Below, piece by piece: positions 1 through 6,903 of a stretch of 64,000 bases of DNA. Below the pieces are notes generated by a model that had not been told where the DNA came from, searched no databases, and worked only from the letters and a program-made list of their open reading frames with translations. A program made the position numbers and the translations under genes. The stretch's first letter is position 1; each line of letters opens with the position of its first letter. The DNA is from Motiliproteus sp036960175 (GTDB lineage: Bacteria > Pseudomonadota > Gammaproteobacteria > Pseudomonadales > Balneatricaceae), in assembly GCA_036960175.1 (NCBI GenBank), contig JBALWH010000004.1:1-64000 (forward strand), written 5' to 3'.

Positions 1-55
1 GAGCAGAGGATTGAAAATCCTCGTGTCGGTGGTTCGATTCCGCCTCCGGGCACCA
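1..55 (+). tRNA. tRNA-Phe (GAA), 3' part, cut by window edge
   Basis: The anticodon arm has the loop TTGAAAA, giving anticodon GAA. It is followed by a variable loop, a T arm with GGTTCGATTCC, the acceptor strand ending CCGGGC, and an encoded ACCA. The 5' half lies before the window. The 3' end serves as the attachment site for the element to its right. Confidence 0.93.
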
Positions 56-66
56 CGTACTTAAAG
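10..66 (+). repeat. attL-type repeat at the tRNA-Phe 3' end
   Basis: These 57 bases, from the anticodon loop through CCA and into GTACTTAAAG, recur without mismatch at 6319-6375. A tRNA 3' end duplicated as a direct repeat, with a tyrosine recombinase gene starting just inside one copy, is the classic signature of tRNA-targeted integration. The exact crossover point cannot be placed within the identity block. Confidence 0.9.
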
Positions 67-1095
67 GCTTGCAACTAATTGCAGGCCTTTTTTGTATCCG
101 GAGTGTGTCAAAATCGTGCCCTCTACGTGGCTCGCCGCCTGCTTCAAGTGATCCGCCGCCATATGTGCATACCGCAAGACCATCTCAAACGACGACCAAC
201 CGCCTAATTCCATCAACTCATTCAAACTCGTTCCGTTCTGCACGTGCCAGGATGCCCAAGTATGCCGCAAGTCATGCCAGCGGAAGTCGGATATACCCGC
301 CCGTTTCAGTGCGCTGTACCACGCCTTAGTGGTCGTCCGATCCACCGGCTCACCTTGATAGGTAAAACAGTATTCCGGATGCTCACCTTGCTGCTGGATA
401 AGGATCGATAAAGCATCCAGATTCAGCGGCACAGCGATAGCTTTGCGAGACTTGGATTGGTCGGCATGAATCCACGCCATTCCCTTTTCCAAGCTCACCT
501 GGTCCCATCGGAGGTAGCTGACATTCCGTTGTCGCAGGCCGGTCGCCAATGAGAACACCGCCATCACCTTCAGGTGAGGGGGTAATTCCAGGAGTAACCG
601 TTCCGCCTCCTTAGGTTTTAACCAACGCACACGTTTTTGTGGCTCTCGATACAGCCGAAAGCGCGGTACCTTATCGATCCAATCCCACTCATCCCGAGCC
701 ATTCGTAAAATAGCCCGCATCAGCGAAAAATATCGATTAGCCGTCGAAGGGCTGGATTCATCCCGTTTGATCCGACCAACCTCGTCAATCAGATCCCGGT
801 CAATTTCATCCAGGTATCTATCCCGAAGAAACTGATCCAGCCATTTCAACTTGCCTACATCTTTTTGGTGATCCGCTTTTTCTTTCGTATCGGCAAGCCA
901 TCGCACGACGGCTTCCTGCCAGGTGCGCCGGGGTTTCTCCCCCAGTTGATAAATACGCCATGCCTCATGCCTGAGGCGGTCGTGGTATTCCTGCGCTAAC
1001 TTCTTGTCTTCAGTCCCAGCAGAGCGGCGTATTCTTTGCCCGCCGGGCGACGTGAAGTTAACCCACCACGTGTTTCCGCGTTTATACAGTGCCAT
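61..1095 (-). CDS. int: Tyrosine-recombinase integrase
   Basis: A 344-residue phage-type integrase that would catalyse site-specific recombination between the element and tRNA-Phe. The N-terminal part (about 1-60) carries an Arm-DNA-binding-like WWVNF segment, followed by a SAM-like core-binding domain (about 60-150). The catalytic domain shows R188 (TGLR), K218, H274-x-x-R277, W300 in the last His/Trp position and the nucleophile Y309. All catalytic positions are present, so the enzyme looks intact. AGGAGA lies just upstream of the ATG. The stop codon is only six bases beyond the tRNA CCA, the usual place for an integrase next to its att site. It is the last gene of an apparent minus-strand operon. 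Confidence 0.93.
   Translation of the reverse strand: MALYKRGNTWWVNFTSPGGQRIRRSAGTEDKKLAQEYHDRLRHEAWRIYQLGEKPRRTWQEAVVRWLADTKEKADHQKDVGKLKWLDQFLRDRYLDEIDRDLIDEVGRIKRDESSPSTANRYFSLMRAILRMARDEWDWIDKVPRFRLYREPQKRVRWLKPKEAERLLLELPPHLKVMAVFSLATGLRQRNVSYLRWDQVSLEKGMAWIHADQSKSRKAIAVPLNLDALSILIQQQGEHPEYCFTYQGEPVDRTTTKAWYSALKRAGISDFRWHDLRHTWASWHVQNGTSLNELMELGGWSSFEMVLRYAHMAADHLKQAASHVEGTILTHSGYKKGLQLVASL
64..92 (+). terminator. Rho-independent terminator after tRNA-Phe
   Basis: An AAGGC-TTGCAA arm pairs with TTGCA-GGCCTT around a short CTAA loop and is followed by a T run. It would end the tRNA-Phe transcript. It lies inside the 3' end of the convergent integrase gene. Its stem differs from the native-looking terminator beside the second att copy at about 6372-6413, so the element supplied a replacement terminator. 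Confidence 0.7.
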
Positions 1096-1304
1096 TGTGA
1101 AGTCTCCTCTTCACAACCACTTCGCGGCGCTTGCCCATGAACAGCATAGAGGGCGTTGAGATACGCCACAAGATCCTCTTCCAGAAACACCCAGCGTTTG
1201 CCCGGCTTGGCTGCTTTGATCTTGGCAGAACGCGCCAGAGAACCCAGAGCAGCGGTGGACATATGCAGAAACTGAGCAGCATCCTCCAATCCATAAGTAA
1301 TCAT
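996..1304 (-). CDS. Excisionase-like small helix-turn-helix protein
   Basis: A 102-residue protein whose first 50 residues read as a MerR/AlpA-type (HTH_17, excisionase-family) DNA-binding fold: LEDAAQFLHMS, then a turn, then GKRWVFLEEDLVAYL. Such proteins direct excision or regulate the integrase promoter. Its ATG overlaps the TGA of the replication gene (ATGA), and its 3' end runs about 100 bases into the integrase gene in another frame, so expression of rep, xis and int is probably coupled. The last 35 residues, in the overlap, show no recognisable domain. Assignment as Xis rests on fold and position. Confidence 0.75.
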   Translation of the reverse strand: MITYGLEDAAQFLHMSTAALGSLARSAKIKAAKPGKRWVFLEEDLVAYLNALYAVHGQAPRSGCEEETSQWHCINAETRGGLTSRRPAGKEYAALLGLKTRS

Positions 1305-2620
1305 TCATCATCGCGCCTCCCTGCCGCCGTTCTTGCCGCATAGCTGGCGTGACGGCTTTCCTTCGCCGCTCGGTTCGCATATTTAGTCCTTTTTTGCTCT
1401 ACCTTCTCTCTGACATAGGTATTCAGGGTTTTACCGGTTCGTTGGGACATATCCCGATGATAGGCGTGAGCCTTCTCAAGATAGCAATCCAAGGCTTTAT
1501 CAATCCGCTGTATCCCCTCACGAGCCATAAACGAGGTGATACTCCCTAAGCCATTCACAAACAACGAACGATCACAGGGAGACGAATCTTTACGAACCCG
1601 AAGAGCAGAGGCTCTAGGACCGTTATTAAACTCGGCTTTTAGAAATTGCTCCCATTCGGGATAAACCGGCCAACGCGTCGTATTGCTATCAGGCTGGGGG
1701 GCTTTGAGTTGTAACCACTGATGGACCGCATAAGCCCACAACCCATTGAGGCCTTCATTCATATCCTTAATGGTTCGGATACCCACTTCAGACAGAATTT
1801 CCCGGTTAAATTGAAACTCTAACCGCCATACCGGTGACTCCCCGTCCCATCCTTTCTCTTTCCAGAGTTCATAAAGATAGGTTTTTTGGGATTGCTGGAT
1901 TTCCAAGGTCTTATCATAGAGCCGGCAGGAGATAGCCCCACCTTGGCCGAAGGTGAACCCTGAAAACTTCTTTTGGACGTAGTACCGGGAATGATTGCTG
2001 GCGCGAGTGACCCAGTGGTTATGTGGAATCGCTTCGAGATCCAAGTCAGTCACAAAGTCGACGCAAAGATCCACACGACTCACGGTGGGATGGATCACCT
2101 TCTCGGCGACAACGCTGATGATGTTGTTCAGGGCATCCATGGAATGATCAACACCACAAATCGTGAGCAAATGACTCGCGACCTGCACATAAGCTAATGG
2201 GACCTTTTCAGCCTTCATGCGGCTGATTTGGATTTGATACCAGTTATCGGTAATCAAAAAAGGAAAGCGGCCACGGCCTTTAGGCTGAACTGCGAAGGAA
2301 TGATCAGCCAGGAACAGACAGGCATCAGCCTGATCAGATCCGTCCTGAGACTGAGCAAGAGCTTTTAATAATTCTAATTGGGTATCGTAGTTTTCGGTCA
2401 GCGCCCCAGCGTAACTCACGTACAAACTATCCACGCCTTGGCGCAATATTTTGAGTTCTGTGTAATTTGGGGGTGCTGTGTTACTAGGAGACGCACCTGT
2501 TGCCTGCGCCAGATTGCCACTTTCGCCAGAGGACATCGCAGGCTCACGCTGCGCGTAAGACTGCGACGCCACTCCGTTGTCAGAGGCTAGATTACTTTGG
2601 GTATCGGTTGAGTCGACCAT
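1301..2620 (-). CDS. Replication initiation protein, Rep_trans/RstA-like
   Basis: A 439-residue protein resembling the Rep_trans (rolling-circle initiator) family found in plasmids and in filamentous phages and their satellites (RstA-like). Visible signatures are LRQGVDSLYVSY after a low-complexity N-terminal 50 residues, the central RVDLCVDF motif, a Tyr-rich YDKTLEIQ stretch and WRLEFQFNRE. It would nick and initiate replication of the excised circle; this role comes from the family, not from anything shown here. AGGAGT precedes the ATG. It overlaps the xis start by 4 bases and follows the upstream cassette gene after 82 bases. A roughly 95-base piece of a homologue survives at 6508-6605. 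Confidence 0.78.
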   Translation of the reverse strand: MVDSTDTQSNLASDNGVASQSYAQREPAMSSGESGNLAQATGASPSNTAPPNYTELKILRQGVDSLYVSYAGALTENYDTQLELLKALAQSQDGSDQADACLFLADHSFAVQPKGRGRFPFLITDNWYQIQISRMKAEKVPLAYVQVASHLLTICGVDHSMDALNNIISVVAEKVIHPTVSRVDLCVDFVTDLDLEAIPHNHWVTRASNHSRYYVQKKFSGFTFGQGGAISCRLYDKTLEIQQSQKTYLYELWKEKGWDGESPVWRLEFQFNREILSEVGIRTIKDMNEGLNGLWAYAVHQWLQLKAPQPDSNTTRWPVYPEWEQFLKAEFNNGPRASALRVRKDSSPCDRSLFVNGLGSITSFMAREGIQRIDKALDCYLEKAHAYHRDMSQRTGKTLNTYVREKVEQKRTKYANRAAKESRHASYAARTAAGRRDDE

Positions 2621-2702
2621 GAGTGCTTACTCCTAAGCAGTTAAACATGGTCAGATTTTTATCTCAGAATGGAAGAATTGGGGTGAACCTCAAATGCATG
2701 TT

Positions 2703-3476
2703 TCAGGTTCCTACGAGTTGATTTCTCTTTTGAATCAACTTCCTAAAGGCTCTCAAAGAATAATCACTGTCATTAGTGTAAAGCTCTAATTCATGCTTCA
2801 AGAGATCTTCTAACTCCGTTGATGAAAAACTTTCGATCCCAACACCGTCAACTACGGCTTCAAGCATATACCTGAAATCATCATATTGAAGCTTAGGGCG
2901 CACAGGTTTCGTTCGAGTAATCGCTTTGGATAAGCGATTCATAAACGACTCATCGCCAACCATTTGAGCCATCGCTATCTGCTTAGCTATCGACGGACAT
3001 GCAACAACCACACGATCAATCGTCACGGCTCGAAACAACGAATCAAGATCGCCTTGGCTTGCTTTTTCGACGAGAACAGAGAGCGGCTGACTGTATTGTT
3101 TGATGGAATTTATTTGCCCTAATAATCCCATTAATAAAGAAGTAACAACCTGCTTCTGCTCAACGTCAAAGTCTTCCGCCGGTATCGAGTCGGCGAGATC
3201 ACTTTGAAAAAAGTCAAAGAAAGCTTGCTGCGGGTCAGGAGCGTTGGAAACCCGCTTCAATTCTTCCCCTAGCCCTAAAGAAAGAACGAAATATACCAAA
3301 TTGTTCACAAAGGGCTGCTCATACCATTCAGCCCATGACGTTACCAGCTCATCAAGATTTGTGGTTTCAGAGGCGAGCTGTTCAAGGTCTTTGACCTCTT
3401 CATTCATTTCATGAAGAGATGCATACGCTTGCTTTGCTTGGCCTCGTGTTAGTTTTCCGAATTCCTTTTCGACCAT
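2703..3476 (-). CDS. Hypothetical protein, last gene of the four-gene cassette
   Basis: A 257-residue, acidic, largely helical protein with no signal peptide or recognisable domain. The start region (EKEFGKLTRGQAKQAYASL) and the WAEWYEQPF segment recur in a truncated homologue at about 6600-6783, where it again sits next to a replication-gene fragment. The family is therefore a recurrent part of this element lineage. The first half looks like helical bundles; the C-terminal third (LQYDDFRYMLEAVVDGVG and onward) could be a separate small domain. It follows the 187-residue gene after 12 bases. Function unknown. A phage-interaction or maintenance role is possible from context only. Confidence 0.75.
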   Translation of the reverse strand: MVEKEFGKLTRGQAKQAYASLHEMNEEVKDLEQLASETTNLDELVTSWAEWYEQPFVNNLVYFVLSLGLGEELKRVSNAPDPQQAFFDFFQSDLADSIPAEDFDVEQKQVVTSLLMGLLGQINSIKQYSQPLSVLVEKASQGDLDSLFRAVTIDRVVVACPSIAKQIAMAQMVGDESFMNRLSKAITRTKPVRPKLQYDDFRYMLEAVVDGVGIESFSSTELEDLLKHELELYTNDSDYSLRAFRKLIQKRNQLVGT

Positions 3477-3488
3477 AGCGAGTATTCT

Positions 3489-4052
3489 TTAGTCAAAACG
3501 ACCATCATCCCTGCATAAATATCTAACTAGACAACAATGCAGCAAAACCCAGCCCTCTAGACTCATTGAAGCGACTCTAGAAATATTGCTCAAACTAAAG
3601 GCACTTTTATGAATAGTCACTATTCGCTGGAAATCCGCAATCAAAGTGACATCATCGCTTGCAGCCTCCCACGGAGGAATGTAAAACCTTCGAGAGTATT
3701 TATAATTAGTCAAATCCGACCGAGTTATTTTCGAACGCTCTAATGAACCAATATCGATAATCGGTGATATCTGCGTAAATGGGACATCTTCAATATTCCT
3801 TGTAAAATCACACGTATTACCAACGACTAACCAGTAGTCAATATCTTCTATGATTCCAGGATTTGCATCAGACCAGATTAGCGGTATGCCGCTAGAGAAC
3901 GAAATAATATCACCCTGTTGGACCGTACCTAACGGCCCTACATTGTGATGATAAAACTTGCTTGAAAAGCACTTTGCCGAGGTTAAAGACCTAATCTGAT
4001 CTTCAAGCTCTTTACTGTCGTAAACAACAGGCCAACGCTCGGTATGCAACAT
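3489..4052 (-). CDS. Hypothetical protein, cassette gene 3
   Basis: A 187-residue protein without recognisable domain. Mid-protein it has a compact hydrophobic segment DYWLVVGNTCDFTR followed by QISPIIDIGS, suggestive of a small beta-rich fold, and near the C-terminus a SLEGWVLLHCCLVRYLCRDD segment rich in Cys. No signal peptide. It starts 13 bases after the 101-residue gene and ends 12 bases before the 257-residue gene, so co-transcription and co-function are likely. Base composition is visibly more AT-rich than the housekeeping genes. Function not recognised. Confidence 0.7.
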   Translation of the reverse strand: MLHTERWPVVYDSKELEDQIRSLTSAKCFSSKFYHHNVGPLGTVQQGDIISFSSGIPLIWSDANPGIIEDIDYWLVVGNTCDFTRNIEDVPFTQISPIIDIGSLERSKITRSDLTNYKYSRRFYIPPWEAASDDVTLIADFQRIVTIHKSAFSLSNISRVASMSLEGWVLLHCCLVRYLCRDDGRFD

Positions 4053-4065
4053 TCCGTGCCCCGGG

Positions 4066-4371
4066 CTATAGCCTTCTTGTCAAAGAGCTTACTTTTTTTA
4101 CAGCAAAAGCAGCTTCTACTAGGCTGTCTACCTCTTCATCAACAACATGATCAATGGGCAAGACAGAAGCCGCTTGAATAAACCCAATTGATCGATTAGA
4201 AAGTCGACCTATATCATCTGTTTTTTGGGTCTTAGAAGTAGCTGTTTTAGTAGCAAAGAAGGAACGCCCTGGAGTAGCACCTCTCCACTGAATAATGGAA
4301 ATCTTAGGCTTAGTTTCATTTGAGCAATCATTGCCCCATACAGATGAATAATCAAACGCTGCTGTACTCAT
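4066..4371 (-). CDS. Hypothetical small protein, cassette gene 2
   Basis: A 101-residue protein with a polar, Ser/Thr/Lys-rich N-terminal half (SVWGNDCSNETKPKISIIQW) and a helical C-terminal half ending in basic residues (KKVSSLTRRL). GGGAG lies at good spacing from the ATG. It sits 10 bases after the TIGR04255 gene and 13 bases before the next one. The short length and tight packing suggest an adaptor or partner of its neighbours. I recognise no family. Confidence 0.65.
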   Translation of the reverse strand: MSTAAFDYSSVWGNDCSNETKPKISIIQWRGATPGRSFFATKTATSKTQKTDDIGRLSNRSIGFIQAASVLPIDHVVDEEVDSLVEAAFAVKKVSSLTRRL

Positions 4372-4381
4372 AAAACTCCCT

Positions 4382-5158
4382 TTATCTCTTCATCCACTCA
4401 ACTAGCTTAGGACCCGCCATATCTACAAACAGACAGTAAATATCTTGGATAAATTCCATAGACGTAGCATAAATATCGGCACCATCTACATTTTCTGTAT
4501 ATCTATCTAGATCAATTATGAACTCATCTGAATGTTCACTATGTTGTGATAGATTCAGTCCATATTGTAAATATAGTTGCCCAATTCCATCTTTTACATC
4601 TGACCGGACTTCAGTCCTTGTCGCTGTATTACATATATCTTCCAACTGCCTTGGCTGACTTACATATGACTCATCAACCAAATCCTTCCAATGAACCTTT
4701 TCCCCAAGGAACTCACTAATTTCCGAAAGATTGATTACGTTGATATAACGGACACCTATCCTTTGTAGGTCAAAATTTCCGTATACCCCTTCGAAAAAAA
4801 TTTGCGCCTGAGTTAAAGCAATTGTTACCTGATTGCGATCCAAATGATCTTTAGTTGATATAAGAATACTTCGGTCGGTAAGGCTAACTTTCTGAGACTT
4901 ATCTTTTTTAGAAAATGAGAAGACCTTTTTATCGTCTACCTGAACCGTCCCATTCTGAATTTCATCAACAGAAACGGTTCTTACAGACCCTTCTTCAAAT
5001 ACGGGAAAATCTTCCCGCATGAGGTCTTGGAACTTAGACAATTTCTCGCGGTTATCCGTAATAGACAATATTGGATGAAATCGAATTTCAATATTGGTCT
5101 CACGCAACGGATTTCTATTGAAGACCGTGTACTCGTGCCCCTGAAATATCCAAGTCAT
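4382..5158 (-). CDS. TIGR04255-family protein, first gene of the cassette
   Basis: A 258-residue protein that reads as the sporadically distributed TIGR04255 family. It opens with a short beta segment (YTVFNRNPLRETNIEIRFHP), continues through a conserved FPVFEEG segment, a central RIGVRYINVI strand and a C-terminal helix with DIYCLFVD. The family has no established biochemical function to my knowledge and is patchily distributed in accessory regions. Here it heads a minus-strand operon of tightly spaced genes inside an integrative element. The ATG is preceded by GAAGTG, a weak ribosome site. The family call is from pattern recall, not a search. Confidence 0.7.
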   Translation of the reverse strand: MTWIFQGHEYTVFNRNPLRETNIEIRFHPILSITDNREKLSKFQDLMREDFPVFEEGSVRTVSVDEIQNGTVQVDDKKVFSFSKKDKSQKVSLTDRSILISTKDHLDRNQVTIALTQAQIFFEGVYGNFDLQRIGVRYINVINLSEISEFLGEKVHWKDLVDESYVSQPRQLEDICNTATRTEVRSDVKDGIGQLYLQYGLNLSQHSEHSDEFIIDLDRYTENVDGADIYATSMEFIQDIYCLFVDMAGPKLVEWMKR

Positions 5159-5557
5159 TGGATCACTTCGCCCATTTCCCAGTTAATCGACAACGCATTC
5201 TATAAGATTTGGAGCCACCATTACTAGTATAGAGCATGTATCGTACACAATAGTCATAATACAACTGATCCGCACCAGCAGTTCTAAGCCCACCCTCACC
5301 GGACGACCTTATCTATTACGCCGTGTAAGTATTGCGCCAGCACCTAAAGCACTGTAGCTAACTACAGCTGGATAAAGGCACACTAATTAAAAGACTAGCG
5401 CGGTAAGTGATTGAATTACATTGATCTACAAATTCTCAACAAAAACTGAAAATCCTCGTCTCGGCGAATAATCTAAGGGGATCTAGTTGCTGAAATAAAT
5501 GTCACACACCAGTAAGATCATTATTCATATGATGCAGATGGTATATGGACACACTCT
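5159..5557. other. Gene-free right end of the first insertion
   Basis: No convincing coding sequence here. The left part must contain the promoter of the minus-strand cassette operon. The right part (5384-5465) is a degenerate copy of the element right end and of the tRNA-Phe anticodon region. The remainder upstream of the 5558 gene is AT-rich, with no clear promoter that I would name. Confidence 0.6.
5384..5465 (+). repeat. Degenerate right-end/att copy A
   Basis: About 82 bases aligning with 6258-6340 at roughly 80% by eye. They share GACTA-CG-GTAAGTGATTGAATTA, then TTCTCAA-A-AAA and TGAAAATCCTCGT-TCGG. The last part is tRNA-Phe sequence from the anticodon loop on, but identity stops after TCGG and no T arm or CCA follows. 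It looks like the right boundary of an earlier insertion whose tRNA half was later lost or replaced. Confidence 0.75.
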
Positions 5558-6178
5558 ATGGAACAGACGCTCAAGCGTTCAACTGAACTTCATGGTGCCA
5601 TTCTAAAGGTGCTGGAAGATGCTGTGCATGATGACTCTGAACGAGTATCTGCTTGCCTCACTATGAGTGATATTACTCTTGAGCATGCCTTCAGTTTACG
5701 AGCCCTATTTGAGGTCGGAGCCTTCACTTCAGGCGCAAGCCTACTTCGGGTTCAGTTTGAGTCTCTAACACGAGCTATGTGGTTGTTTTATGCCGCTCAC
5801 GATAACCACTTATCTAAGCTTACAGCTCCTCTTAGCCTTGAAACAGAGCATTCAGCAGGGAACATTCCTTCTCTAACAAAGATGATTGAGAGTATTTCCA
5901 AAAAAGCTCCTCCTCTTGCTGGCCAGATGCTCACAGAATTCAAAGAAAATACTTGGAAAGCGATGAATTCATTCGTTCATTCAGGGATTCATCCGATGAA
6001 CCGTGCTTCTGAAGGGTACCCTTTACACCTGCTCATCCAACTCATCCAGATGTCTAATGCGCTCTCTACGATGGTAGCAATGACAATGGCCGTTACCACT
6101 TATGATTCGCATACTGCGAATCAGATGAAGTCACTACAAGTTAGATTCAAAGATTGCCTACCTCCTCTGATCAGGTAG
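5558..6178 (+). CDS. Hypothetical helical protein, single-gene cargo between right-end repeats
   Basis: A 206-residue, almost wholly helical protein. It contains a paired-helix region with RALFEVGAFTSGASLLRVQFE and SLTRAMWLFYAA, and a later WKAMNSFVHSGIHPMN motif. The His-containing F-V-H-S-G segment recalls families of the DUF6988/DUF5677 kind found in accessory islands, but I am not certain of membership. It is alone on the plus strand between two copies of the element right end (5384-5465 and 6258-6340), so it behaves as an independent cargo unit. No signal peptide. An RNase-like (HEPN-type) role is conceivable and unproven. Confidence 0.7.
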   Translation: MEQTLKRSTELHGAILKVLEDAVHDDSERVSACLTMSDITLEHAFSLRALFEVGAFTSGASLLRVQFESLTRAMWLFYAAHDNHLSKLTAPLSLETEHSAGNIPSLTKMIESISKKAPPLAGQMLTEFKENTWKAMNSFVHSGIHPMNRASEGYPLHLLIQLIQMSNALSTMVAMTMAVTTYDSHTANQMKSLQVRFKDCLPPLIR

Positions 6179-6257
6179 ATACAAAGACGGAGAGCTGTGC
6201 CTCGATTGTGACAACACAAGAACAAGCATAATGATTTTGTTGGTGCTACTGACACAA

Positions 6258-6340
6258 TTTAATAAGGACTAACGCCGTAAGTGATTGAATTATAATTATC
6301 TATGGGTTCTCAATAGAAATTGAAAATCCTCGTGTCGGTG
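6258..6340 (+). repeat. Right-end copy B joined to tRNA-Phe 3' sequence
   Basis: Counterpart of 5384-5465. Here the element-end sequence (GTAAGTGATTGAATTATAAT and onward) runs directly into an intact tRNA-Phe 3' half, which is the expected structure of attR. Confidence 0.78.
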
Positions 6341-6375
6341 GTTCGATTCCGCCTCCGGGCACCACGTACTTAAAG
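6319..6375 (+). repeat. attR-type repeat, perfect copy of the tRNA-Phe 3' end
   Basis: Identical over 57 bases to 10-66. It includes the anticodon loop, T arm, acceptor end and CCA, but nothing resembling a 5' tRNA half precedes it, so it is not a functional tRNA gene. Confidence 0.9.
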
Positions 6376-6417
6376 CCTCGTCACTCTTTAGCACAAAGAA
6401 ACGGGGCTTTTTTGTAT
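6357..6417 (+). repeat. 61-bp direct repeat, copy 1
   Basis: Runs from GGGCACCACGTAC (the tRNA-Phe acceptor end) through the terminator to TTTTTTGTAT. Identical to 8224-8284. The two copies bracket the relict, the GT2 gene and the transposase fragment. Confidence 0.9.
6372..6413 (+). terminator. Native-type tRNA-Phe terminator, copy 1
   Basis: AAGCCTCGT pairs with ACGGGGCTT across an 18-base loop and is followed by a T run. The same block recurs at 8239-8280. It was probably the original terminator of tRNA-Phe before insertion of the present element. Confidence 0.65.
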
Positions 6418-6783
6418 TCGGAGCCTGTCAAAATCGCGCCCTCTACTTGACTCGCCGCCTGCTTGGGTTTTAACCAACGCACACGTTTTTGTGGCTCTCG
6501 ATACAGCCGCAGGAAGACGAGTCTTTACGAACCCGAAGAGCAGAGGCTCTAGGACCGTTATTAAACTCAACTTTTAGAAATTGCTTCCACTCGGGATAAA
6601 CAATCCAACAAGCGTCAGGAACGGATAGTCGTAGAGGTTTGCCCAAGTACAAGACAGATAGGAAGCAAGCCCATCATATTCCGACATCCGTTGGAAATCT
6701 TCTTCCTGAGAGGTAAGTCGGCAGATTTGAGCGTAGACCTGCTTTACCTGAGGGTGGGAATATTTGCCAAATTCCTTTTCCAC
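6408..6783 (-). pseudogene. Relict of a sister element: int, rep and cassette-gene fragments fused by deletions
   Basis: Four pieces in the same order as the intact element are joined end to end. Bases 6408-6463 match the integrase 3' end (89-144). Bases 6464-6508 match an internal integrase piece (612-656). Bases 6508-6605 match the replication gene (about 1575-1660). Bases about 6600-6783 encode the first 60 or so residues of a homologue of the 257-residue protein (MEKEFGK, QVKQVYAQ, WANLYDYPF). The first junction lies in a shared CCGCCT-CTT sequence (135-144 and 603-612), indicating deletion between short direct repeats. None of the fragments can encode a working protein. Confidence 0.85.
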
Positions 6784-6903
6784 CTACCAACAAGGAAAGT
6801 AAAAAGAGCACATGCTACAACCGCCAGCGCATACAAAAAAATCTGAATCATTGCTAGCCCTACGGGCAATATTCAAACCCACATGAAACACCGACGGGCC
6901 GAG

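Larger units (their letters stand above)
1..6375. mobile_element. Integrative element(s) in tRNA-Phe, between 57-bp att repeats
   Basis: The segment is bounded by identical 57-bp copies of the tRNA-Phe 3' end (10-66 and 6319-6375). On the minus strand it holds, in transcription order, a four-gene cassette, a replication-initiator gene, an excisionase-like gene and an integrase. A plus-strand gene (5558-6178) sits in a separate compartment behind an internal, degenerate right-end copy at 5384-5465, so this is probably two stacked insertions rather than one. Int plus Xis plus an RstA/Rep_trans-type initiator with no capsid, conjugation or relaxase genes suggests a satellite-like or mobilisable element. 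That class is inferred. Confidence 0.8.

Noticed and set aside
1066..1076. CACGTGTTTCC resembling half of a parS site
   Set aside because: Only one half matches and it lies within the integrase gene; no palindrome.
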